Source: Puniceicoccales bacterium (GTDB taxonomy: Bacteria > Verrucomicrobiota > Verrucomicrobiia > Opitutales > LL51). From it: DNA of 6,981 nucleotides. Under the pieces are notes generated by a model. The model made no database searches, was not told the DNA's origin, and was given only the letters and a program-made list of their open reading frames with translations. The first letter of the stretch is position 1. Every line of letters begins with the position of its first letter. Below, piece after piece: positions 1 to 5,030 of the stretch. Position numbers and translations under genes: made by a program. The stretch covers positions 1 to 6,981 of the forward strand of contig JAIRLD010000090.1 in the NCBI GenBank assembly GCA_031259665.1, in the 5' to 3' direction.

Positions 1-30
1 TTTTTAATAAAAGTGTTTTTTTTAATTGCC

Positions 31-65
31 GGCCAAGTCCATGCGCATTGCGCATGGACTTGGCC
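31..65. repeat. Perfect 17-bp palindrome (hairpin A)
   Basis: The left arm ggccaagtccatgcgca (31-47) is the exact reverse complement of 49-65, with one base between them. In RNA the loop would open to a few bases. It is not a convincing terminator: a T-rich stretch lies at about 76-87 on the plus strand but is separated from the stem by about ten bases. It is the first of three such palindromes in 160 bp. Confidence 0.85.
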
Positions 66-93
66 ACAAAGTCAAGTTTTTTCTTTTAGTTAT

Positions 94-129
94 GCGCAAA
101 CCCTGTGCAAAATTGCACAGGGTTTGCGC
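94..129. repeat. Perfect 17-bp palindrome (hairpin B)
   Basis: The left arm gcgcaaaccctgtgcaa (94-110) is exactly complementary to 113-129 around a two-base centre. Its length and near-zero spacer match hairpin A, but the sequence differs: with a one-base offset the right arms share about 10 of 16 positions by my hand alignment. No T-run follows on either strand, so a terminator role is unlikely. Confidence 0.85.
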
Positions 130-150
130 GTAAAAAATGTACATCTGTTT

Positions 151-193
151 CCCAGGCCCGCCCCGCGGCGTAGCCGCGGGGCGGGCCTTTGGG
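151..193. repeat. Very GC-rich 16-bp palindrome (hairpin C)
   Basis: Arms 154-169 and 173-188 are perfect reverse complements around the loop gta. The arm aggcccgccccgcggc is 15/16 G or C, in sharp contrast to the AT-rich surroundings. Three more pairs (ccc 151-153 with ggg 191-193) can form outside it across a single bulged T. No U-tract follows on either strand, so it fits a dispersed palindromic element better than an intrinsic terminator. Confidence 0.85.
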
Positions 194-209
194 CCCCTTG
201 CGGTTTGAT

Positions 210-266
210 CCAGGTCCAGGGGATGGTATCCCCTGGCAGGGGATTCTAAGGGCGCGCAGCCCTTAG
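210..266 (-). repeat. Double-hairpin repeat, left copy
   Basis: Read on the minus strand, it has an 8-bp hairpin (266-259 with 253-246), a short CCCCT-containing linker, a 9-bp hairpin with loop ACC (236-228 with 224-216), and the tail CCTGGACCTGG, which overlaps the second stem (220-210). The same order, the same ACC loop, the same 9-bp second stem and the same 11-base tail recur at 6910-6969 with different stem sequences. The element contains the TAA stop of the upstream pseudouridine synthase gene (263-265). Its linker can also pair with the second stem (228-234 with 238-244), so two exclusive folds exist in this copy. Confidence 0.75.
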
Positions 267-976
267 GCGAACAGTTTATCGATATCTTCCTGGGCGAGTA
301 ATTTGACGTTACCGACGGCGAGATTTTTCAATTTTAGCTGGCCGATTTGGGTACGTTTTAGGCGATGGACATAGCTGCCACATTTTTCAATCATACGGCG
401 AATTTCACGTTTTCGGCCTTGTTTTAGGTGAATTTCGAGGACCTGATGGCTATTATGGGGAGGAGATTCTAAAATTTTTTCCGCCCTTAAAAATTCGCCG
501 TCATCCTCGAGACCCTGTAACATTTTCGCGACCTGGTTTGGGGCGATTGGTTTTGAGAGTATTACGGAATAAATTTTTGTGATATCGGCACTCGGATGGG
601 TAAGTCGATGAGCGAAATCGCCATCGTTAGTGAGGATGAGCATCCCCTGACTTTCCTTGTCAAGGCGGCCGCAGTAGAGGAATCGTTCGCGGGCGAAGGG
701 GCGTGGAATAAAATCGAAAACCGTTTGTCCGGCGTTATGCTTACTGGGTGTGGTGCATTCGACACCGCGGGGTTTATTGAGCATGAGCACAACCGTTTGT
801 TGAGGGATGCTGCGGATATGTATTTGGTCAACTTTGACGATATCCTTTGATTCATCGATGATTTGGCCAATTGTAGCCGGTTGGTTATTGACGATGACGC
901 GGGATTCTGCGATGAGAATTTCTGCCTTACGCCGCGCGCAGTAGCCACATTGGGACAAGAATTTTTGAATCCGCAT
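263..976 (-). CDS. RsuA/RluB/RluF-family pseudouridine synthase
   Basis: This 237-residue protein should convert a specific uridine in rRNA to pseudouridine in the cytoplasm. An S4 RNA-binding domain fills roughly residues 1-48 (RIQKFLSQCGYCARRKAE). The catalytic domain follows: LNKPRGV at 66-72, the active-site motif GRLDKESQGML at 103-113 with catalytic Asp106, and QGRKREIRRM at 186-195, the typical RNA-binding/structural signature of the family. Size matches the RsuA class. The active-site wording resembles RluF as I remember it, but the exact target (16S or 23S, and which position) cannot be told from this sequence. It starts four bases after the stop of the YggU gene and has no clear Shine-Dalgarno site, so translation is probably coupled. 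The stop codon lies inside the first stem of the repeat at 210-266. Confidence 0.93.
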   Translation of the reverse strand: MRIQKFLSQCGYCARRKAEILIAESRVIVNNQPATIGQIIDESKDIVKVDQIHIRSIPQQTVVLMLNKPRGVECTTPSKHNAGQTVFDFIPRPFARERFLYCGRLDKESQGMLILTNDGDFAHRLTHPSADITKIYSVILSKPIAPNQVAKMLQGLEDDGEFLRAEKILESPPHNSHQVLEIHLKQGRKREIRRMIEKCGSYVHRLKRTQIGQLKLKNLAVGNVKLLAQEDIDKLFA

Positions 977-980
977 GGCT

Positions 981-1229
981 CTATTTGTTTAAGGTATTTT
1001 CATTTGGCAAATCAAATACTTCGATAATTTTTTGGTGTGATTTTTCTCCAGCGATGATTTTGATGTGGTTTTTAGGGATCTTGAAGTGTTGGGCGAGCAG
1101 TTGAATAACGGCTTTATTGGCTCTACCATCTTCGGGAGGAGCCTGTACTTTGACTTTTAAATTGCCATTTTTCTCGGTGATTATTTCGGAACGGGAGGCA
1201 TTAGGAATAACTTTCAAATGGAAGCGCAT
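981..1229 (-). CDS. DUF167/YggU-family protein
   Basis: This 82-residue cytoplasmic protein belongs to the small alpha/beta DUF167 (YggU) family, whose biochemical role is not established. The diagnostic stretch is visible: LKVKVQAPPEDGRANKAV at about residues 24-41, with VIPNASRSE before it and IIAGEKSHQKII (about 58-69) after it, matching the conserved A-P-P-x-D-G-x-A-N-K core and the later G-x-x-S-x-x-K motif. Length is normal for the family. It is the first gene of a two-gene minus-strand unit with the pseudouridine synthase, behind the promoter at 1274-1303. The sequence before its ATG (TTGAGCC) lacks a well-spaced Shine-Dalgarno site. Confidence 0.92.
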   Translation of the reverse strand: MRFHLKVIPNASRSEIITEKNGNLKVKVQAPPEDGRANKAVIQLLAQHFKIPKNHIKIIAGEKSHQKIIEVFDLPNENTLNK

Positions 1230-1273
1230 GGCTCAATCAACTAATAGGGAAAAGGGTAGCATCGATAAAGGTT

Positions 1274-1303
1274 ATTTTATCCCTTGCTTCCATGTTTTGT
1301 TAA
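1274..1303 (-). promoter_or_regulatory. Sigma70-like promoter for the YggU/pseudouridine synthase unit
   Basis: On the minus strand there is a -35 box TTAACA (1303-1298, 5/6 to consensus), an 18-base spacer and a -10 box TAAAAT (1279-1274, 5/6). Transcription would begin near 1267, giving a leader of about 38 bases before the ATG at 1229. The position in the divergent gap between this unit and the DoxX-like gene supports it. It was identified by eye. Confidence 0.5.
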
Positions 1304-1373
1304 TAAAAAAATGGTAGGAATTGTATTCGGTGACTAAAAAAATTTGTATTGCCGGAAAGTTTTTTTTCAATGT

Positions 1374-1378
1374 AAGGG
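1374..1378 (+). promoter_or_regulatory. Ribosome binding site that sets the DoxX-like start
   Basis: AAGGG lies eight bases before the ATG at 1387. This favours that start over an in-frame TTG at 1321, which would add 22 poorly conserved-looking, partly basic residues. Confidence 0.55.
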
Positions 1379-1386
1379 TCTTGAAT

Positions 1387-1800
1387 ATGAGAGGTGTTAC
1401 GAGTTTTTGGGATAAGGAAAACTTTGGAAAGCTATTTATTCGACTACTCGTGGGGCTATTTTTTGTTGCACTCGGTATTCGTTATTTTTCGGGAGGCATG
1501 TCGTCGCTGCAAATTTTAGGCGCCATTTTTAACATTCTTGGCATCACATTTTGGCCGGGTATATGGGGAATCTTTTCGGCAGTCGTTCTCATTTTGTCGG
1601 GGATGTGTTTCCTCATCGGGTTCTTTTTTCGTACCAATTGCGCTTTGCTTTTATTGGTATTCTTTCTCAAGCTTTTAACTGTCTGGTTCTTTTCGAAAAA
1701 TTTCTTCGATTCGGAATTCCTATTAAATGCTTCATTAGTCGTGTTACTATTTTCCTTTCTTTTCATGGGAGCAGGTCGGTTTAGTTCGGATGGGAAGTGA
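1387..1800 (+). CDS. DoxX-like four-helix inner membrane protein
   Basis: From the ATG at 1387 this is a 137-residue, strongly hydrophobic protein with four likely membrane helices at about residues 15-35, 60-80, 84-102 and 112-130. The first helix begins with LFIRLLVGLFFVALGIRYF, and the second leads into LIGFFFR; this layout and length fit the DoxX/DoxD-like family. Members of that family are small membrane proteins linked to redox or quinone-related functions in a few organisms, but most are uncharacterised, so no substrate is assigned. An in-frame TTG at 1321 would extend it by 22 residues; the ribosome binding site supports 1387. It is divergent from the YggU unit. Its last 20 bases overlap the 3' end of the rseP gene on the opposite strand. 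Family assignment rests on hydrophobic pattern and size more than on firm motifs. Confidence 0.65.
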   Translation: MRGVTSFWDKENFGKLFIRLLVGLFFVALGIRYFSGGMSSLQILGAIFNILGITFWPGIWGIFSAVVLILSGMCFLIGFFFRTNCALLLLVFFLKLLTVWFFSKNFFDSEFLLNASLVVLLFSFLFMGAGRFSSDGK

Positions 1801-3586
1801 AATGAGATTTCAAACCATTCCAAAGCAATTGCTCATCGATGATGAGACACTGCCATTTTTGGTATCTTTCTTCTTCAATTTTTTCGCCTAAAATGCGATT
1901 GACATCAAAAAAACTGACATAAAGCATAAAACTGAGTAGTAGGATCATGAAGATGCATTGAATACTTACCAAAATCTGAGTGGCGATTTTCCTGCGTAAG
2001 AGTAATTCCAGCAAAACCAAAGCGATAATTCCGCCATCGAGTATGGGCAGTGGAAGTAGATTTAAAATGGCGAGGTTAACATTGAGGATGATGATGAACG
2101 AAAGCAATAGGCGGAAATCTTCGGTCGCAAATGTATTCAAGGTTTTTATGATTCCGGGCGGTCCCATAAGATTTTTTAAGTGGACGTCGGAAGATGGCGA
2201 AATCAGGCTATCTAGGGTTGAGAAAATAAGGTGAGCGCTTTTACTAATCTGTTCCAGTGGATTTTTGTGGCACAGTACATCCGTTTCGCGCAATTCGACA
2301 CCAAAACTGTGATAATTTTCCGGAGGAATAAATTTCACTTTTTTAATGACAAGATCCGGGCGAATACCATCAATGGTGACTTCAATTGGCGTTTCGATCT
2401 TATTTTGACAAATAAAGAGGGTATCGGAAAAATTAGATATTGCCTGTCCATCAATCGATGTTATCAGGCTACCGATATGCAATTCCGGATATTTTTTCTG
2501 AAATTCAGGGGATAGGGACAATATCCGCAATTCACAGGCGTCTTTACAGGGATCTTCTAGAGAATTCCTTTTGCCAAATGATGGAAAAATTTCCAAAACG
2601 CCGTCCGTCGTCGTTAATTTTACATGAGGTTGAGTAAGGGGGAGCAATTGGGATTTTAGGGCAACGGTGACTGGTTCTCCGGAGCGTTCCACTGTCAATT
2701 GGATATCCGACGAATTTTTTAATATATCATCAAATTGAAAGTAAGAGCGAATGGGGATACCGTTAACGGAATGCAATTTATCGTCGATTTGTAGGCCAAC
2801 CTGTTCCGCGGGAGAATGCTTGTAAACCTCGGAGATCACCAATTCTTGGGAAGTTTGAACGCCAATGATGCGGAGGGATTCCTTGGAGCGTTGATTTTGT
2901 TCGACTAAGACGGGATGGACGGTGAGATCTTGCCGTTTACCATCGCGCAAAATACTAATGACAGACAGAGGTCCCTGTTGATCGCGTTTTTTCCCCAGGG
3001 CAATTCCGTGAATAATATCGTTGAAATCGTGGACTTCATGGCCGTCAATGGCAATAATTTCGTCGCCAATTTGAATACCGGCTACTTTTGCTGGGCTGGG
3101 GACTTTTGTTCCTTCGGAAAGTCGGATTTCCTCGGAAACGTAACCCACAACATTATTGGTCATACCCTGTCGACATTGGATACCCATTGGCCAAAGAACG
3201 GTAGCTAAAACAAACGCGAAAATGATGTTAAAAATTGCCCCCATTGCCGAAACAATAATTTTGTCCCCAGTGGAAATGGGTTTAGCCGTTTCGGGAATTG
3301 TATATTTTCCTTCAATAGCTTTCATGTCCATCAGTTGGGGAAGGGCAACGTAGCCGCCCAAAGGGAGAAAGGAAAGACAAAATTCCGTTTCACCGATCGT
3401 TTTAGAAAAAATTCGCGGTCCGAATCCAATCGAAAAGCGCGGCACAAATAATTTTCTTCGCTTAGCCGCTAAAAAATGCCCTAACTCGTGAACGAAAATC
3501 GATCCACCAAAGAAAATAATGACCAAAAAGATGGCCTTAAAATCGAGCGACTCTAAACTCGGACAGAATACTTGGAGAAGATTCAT
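1781..3586 (-). CDS. rseP: RseP-like site-2 intramembrane zinc metalloprotease, long form
   Basis: A 601-residue inner-membrane protease of the M50/S2P family; such enzymes cut transmembrane segments of anti-sigma factors and leftover signal peptides. The zinc motif HELGH is at residues 33-37 in the first helix. A GAIFN motif (116-120) follows in the second membrane segment, and NLLPLPILDGG (509-519) supplies the third zinc ligand, the Asp of LDG. Further helices lie at about 491-512 and 533-560. Between the membrane parts I see two clear PDZ domains (about 145-225 and 240-310) and a third PDZ-like segment (about 350-420, with HIGSLITSIDGQAISNFSD). E. coli RseP is about 450 residues with two PDZ domains, so this one is long. 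The frame stays open to an ATG at 3685, adding 33 residues; I chose the ATG at 3586 because HExxH then sits at the usual distance from the N-terminus and a promoter lies just upstream. No Shine-Dalgarno site precedes either start. Confidence 0.92.
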   Translation of the reverse strand: MNLLQVFCPSLESLDFKAIFLVIIFFGGSIFVHELGHFLAAKRRKLFVPRFSIGFGPRIFSKTIGETEFCLSFLPLGGYVALPQLMDMKAIEGKYTIPETAKPISTGDKIIVSAMGAIFNIIFAFVLATVLWPMGIQCRQGMTNNVVGYVSEEIRLSEGTKVPSPAKVAGIQIGDEIIAIDGHEVHDFNDIIHGIALGKKRDQQGPLSVISILRDGKRQDLTVHPVLVEQNQRSKESLRIIGVQTSQELVISEVYKHSPAEQVGLQIDDKLHSVNGIPIRSYFQFDDILKNSSDIQLTVERSGEPVTVALKSQLLPLTQPHVKLTTTDGVLEIFPSFGKRNSLEDPCKDACELRILSLSPEFQKKYPELHIGSLITSIDGQAISNFSDTLFICQNKIETPIEVTIDGIRPDLVIKKVKFIPPENYHSFGVELRETDVLCHKNPLEQISKSAHLIFSTLDSLISPSSDVHLKNLMGPPGIIKTLNTFATEDFRLLLSFIIILNVNLAILNLLPLPILDGGIIALVLLELLLRRKIATQILVSIQCIFMILLLSFMLYVSFFDVNRILGEKIEEERYQKWQCLIIDEQLLWNGLKSHFTSHPN

Positions 3587-3600
3587 TTGCGACGTACTAT

Positions 3601-3629
3601 ATACTAAAAAATGACGATATTTTTCGCAA
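3601..3629 (-). promoter_or_regulatory. Candidate rseP promoter
   Basis: On the minus strand there is TTGCGA (3629-3624, 4/6), a 17-base spacer, then TAGTAT (3606-3601, 4/6). Transcription would start near 3594, only about eight bases before the ATG at 3586, giving a very short leader. That agrees with the absence of a Shine-Dalgarno site and supports 3586 over the upstream ATG at 3685. Confidence 0.35.
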
Positions 3630-3684
3630 CCAAAAATTCGAGTTTTAAAAACATAAAAAGCTTCAAAAAAAACGCAAAAGATCA

Positions 3685-3712
3685 TTGATTATTAATTAAC
3701 AAAATTTATACT
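3685..3712 (+). promoter_or_regulatory. Candidate plus-strand promoter ahead of the mini-ORFs
   Basis: TTGATT (3685-3690, 4/6), a 16-base spacer and TATACT (3707-3712, 5/6) would start RNA near 3719. That is just before the strong ribosome binding site at 3728-3734 and about 245 bases before the secreted-protein start codon. An alternative -10 box TATTAT overlaps at 3712-3717. Confidence 0.45.
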
Positions 3713-3741
3713 ATTATCCAGTGATGGAAAGGAGTTTTCAG

Positions 3742-3762
3742 ATGTTTCGGATACCTAAATGA
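3742..3762 (+). CDS. Six-codon leader ORF with strong ribosome binding site
   Basis: AAAGGAG (3728-3734) sits seven bases before ATG 3742, one of the best translation starts in the window, yet the frame encodes only MFRIPK before TGA. The stop overlaps the next ATG in an ATGA junction (3759-3762). It could be a leader peptide, the stub of a decayed gene, or a regulatory uORF in the transcript of the secreted protein. There is no homology claim. Confidence 0.3.
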   Translation: MFRIPK

Positions 3763-3833
3763 TTGTCAAAGCAATGAGCATTACAAATAATGGGATGTTT
3801 TTTCCCGAAAATAGCTTCTGTAAGTACGATTAA
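3759..3833 (+). CDS. Candidate 24-residue small ORF, ATGA-coupled
   Basis: This begins in the ATGA overlap with the six-codon ORF and runs 24 codons to TAA, starting MIVKAMSITNN and ending SFCKYD. It has no ribosome binding site of its own, so it would depend on re-initiation after the preceding mini-ORF. Composition gives no functional hint. It may be chance or a remnant of a longer gene. Confidence 0.2.
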   Translation: MIVKAMSITNNGMFFPENSFCKYD

Positions 3834-3916
3834 TTTAATTTATAAACATTTATTTATTTTTCGTAAAATATATTAGTTTAAATGGAGATTAATATCTTAA
3901 TAGACATTTTATATGT

Positions 3917-3934
3917 AAAATTTAATTAAATTTT
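3917..3934. promoter_or_regulatory. 18-bp AT palindrome upstream of the secreted-protein gene
   Basis: aaaatttaattaaatttt is a perfect self-complementary sequence 30 bases before the ATG at 3964. It covers the place where a -35 box would sit for the TATTAT at 3950-3955, so an operator is conceivable. In DNA this AT-rich, palindromes of this kind can arise by chance. Confidence 0.3.
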
Positions 3935-3949
3935 CGGAAAATATCTTTA

Positions 3950-3955
3950 TATTAT
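3950..3955 (+). promoter_or_regulatory. -10-like box immediately before the secreted-protein start
   Basis: TATTAT (5/6) ends nine bases before the A of ATG 3964 at most, so RNA would begin within about two bases of the start codon. No good -35 hexamer is found at 16-18 bases, and no Shine-Dalgarno site precedes the ATG. A leaderless transcript from here is possible; the longer transcript from 3719 is the alternative. Confidence 0.25.
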
Positions 3956-3963
3956 GGGTTACT

Positions 3964-4899
3964 ATGAAAACAAATACTAAAATTCGTTTATTGGTGGCGG
4001 CACTGGGAGGAAGCATATTCTCCTACAGTGACGCTCGTGCTAGTGATTCAGGTGAATATTATTCTAGCGAAGAAACTCGTCTGGAAACGCTTGATTACGG
4101 TGAGTCTGGGCCAGACCATCCGAACTCTTATCAGGGTTATACTCCTGCGTCTATAATACATTGTGCGGATTCGACGGCGAGAATGGGCCCGCGAAGGCCT
4201 ACGATAACCGGCACTTTGAGTTCGTTGGACGAAAAGGGCTTGCTATCAACTCGTCAGCGGGAACGAAGGTTGGCGCTGATAATGCACAACGGGATCCGGG
4301 ATCAACTTCACGAAACTTTGCCGGTCTTTGCCGCTATAACACTGAAGGGATTCAAACAGGCGCTTCATGAAGGAGGCGTTAATGAATGTTCTTTGAAAGA
4401 ATTGTTTGATTTTTCATTCGCAGATCACGAAACATTCCAGCATATCGTACGCGGTCTGCATCCTCCACGCGAAGCCGTTGCCATTTACGGTTACGCCACT
4501 GATGCCATTACAGGAAAGGATGGTCTTGTTAATCAAATTAAGCACAAGATTATGCGTGAAATTCGTCAGGTCATCCAAGTACTGATTATTGGCAATATTC
4601 CCGACGAAGTAATCGAACAATTAGAAGCGTACTTTGATTACTTATTCGAAGAAATCATTCCCGTGTTGAAGTTGGCCATGTTTGAATATTTGCAAAGCGA
4701 CGAGGTAGCCGAAGTGGCAATAGGTTGTTGTGGCTGGTGTAAAAGGTTCACAAAAGAGAATAAGAAAAAACTCACAGAAGGTATCTTGCACACACTGGGC
4801 GGTGTGCTAGGTCTCTTCTTTGGAAGAGGTGTCGAACAGGGACTCGATGAGATAGCACAAGGAATTTGTGGCATCATCGACGCACAAAGTGATTCATAA
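3964..4899 (+). CDS. Secreted protein of unknown function
   Basis: I do not recognise this 311-residue protein. The N-terminus is a classical signal peptide: a basic start (KTNTKIR), a hydrophobic core (LLVAALGGSIF) and a likely signal peptidase I site after ARA (24-26), so the mature chain begins near Ser27. Residues 27-60 are acidic and Ser/Tyr-rich and probably disordered. From about 95 to 250 the pattern suggests amphipathic helices. A cysteine cluster CCGWC lies at 255-259, followed by a basic patch (KRFTKENKKK, 260-269) and a glycine-rich hydrophobic end (GGVLGLFFGRG, 279-289). Other cysteines are at 67, 142 and 302, making six in all. There is no membrane anchor beyond the signal and no lipobox. 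It stands alone between an AT-rich control region and a hairpin-filled convergent gap. The ATG at 3964 is supported by the signal peptide, although no ribosome binding site precedes it. Confidence 0.8.
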   Translation: MKTNTKIRLLVAALGGSIFSYSDARASDSGEYYSSEETRLETLDYGESGPDHPNSYQGYTPASIIHCADSTARMGPRRPTITGTLSSLDEKGLLSTRQRERRLALIMHNGIRDQLHETLPVFAAITLKGFKQALHEGGVNECSLKELFDFSFADHETFQHIVRGLHPPREAVAIYGYATDAITGKDGLVNQIKHKIMREIRQVIQVLIIGNIPDEVIEQLEAYFDYLFEEIIPVLKLAMFEYLQSDEVAEVAIGCCGWCKRFTKENKKKLTEGILHTLGGVLGLFFGRGVEQGLDEIAQGICGIIDAQSDS

Positions 4900-4926
4900 T
4901 TCTCAAAAATATATCCATTCCGAAGT

Positions 4927-4955
4927 GAAACGAGGGGTGTCATGCCCCACGTTTC
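4927..4955. terminator. Hairpin downstream of the secreted-protein gene
   Basis: gaaacg (4927-4932) pairs with cgtttc (4950-4955), and inside it gggg pairs with cccc across an A:A mismatch, with a seven-base loop. It begins 27 bases after the stop at 4899. There is no tight U-tract; on the minus strand an ATTTTT follows only after about 19 bases. It is a weak or factor-assisted terminator candidate. Confidence 0.35.
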
Positions 4956-4975
4956 GACAAGGATTTCACAGTTAC

Positions 4976-4999
4976 GAGGTGGAGAAATTTCCCCACCTC
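4976..4999. terminator. Hairpin between convergent genes
   Basis: gaggtggagaaa (4976-4987) and tttccccacctc (4988-4999) are reverse complements with one mismatch. In RNA the stem would have about 7-10 pairs and a small A/U loop. On the plus strand it is followed by the moderately T-rich cattatttta; on the minus strand it lies 32 bases past the deacetylase stop. A bidirectional terminator for the convergent genes is plausible. Confidence 0.4.
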
Positions 5000-5030
5000 C
5001 CATTATTTTATGGCACATTAATTCCACCTT

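Larger units (their letters stand above)
3587..3963. other. AT-rich divergent intergenic region
   Basis: This stretch separates the divergent rseP and secreted-protein genes and holds no full-size gene. It contains a likely promoter for each direction, a strong ribosome binding site with two mini-ORFs (3742-3833), three related TTTTCNNGAAAATA-like boxes (3800-3813, 3858-3870, 3931-3943) and an 18-bp AT palindrome (3917-3934). By hand count 3831-3960 has only about 18 G or C in 130 bases, far below the flanking genes. This composition suits DNA curvature, UP-element or nucleoid-protein control, but that is inference. Confidence 0.7.

Noticed and set aside
31..129. Intrinsic terminators for a gene beyond the left edge
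   Set aside because: The stems are strong, but neither is followed directly by a U-tract on either strand; the nearest T-run is about ten bases away.
13..249. 78-residue plus-strand open frame across the palindromes
   Set aside because: It is a translation of the inverted repeats and GC-rich hairpin, with no ribosome binding site and no protein-like pattern.
210..266. Rho-independent terminator of the pseudouridine synthase unit
   Set aside because: Hairpins exist but no T-run follows on the minus strand, and the same structure recurs upstream of another gene at 6910-6969, so a dispersed repeat explains it better.
562..948. 128-residue minus-strand frame inside the pseudouridine synthase gene
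   Set aside because: It is a shadow in another frame of a gene with clear S4 and catalytic motifs.
1321..1386. TTG start giving a 159-residue DoxX-like protein
   Set aside because: The ATG at 1387 has a correctly spaced AAGGG and begins just before the first membrane helix. The TTG has only an AGGA lying too close.
3587..3685. N-terminal extension of rseP to an ATG at 3685
   Set aside because: The extra 33 residues show no family feature, would push HExxH unusually far in, and would run through both candidate promoters. No ribosome binding site precedes that ATG.
4638..5027. 129-residue minus-strand open frame just after the deacetylase stop, with an AAGG-like site before its first codons
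   Set aside because: Most of it is antisense to the secreted-protein gene. Its Ser/Pro/Cys-rich composition and lack of any domain pattern are typical of an antisense shadow.
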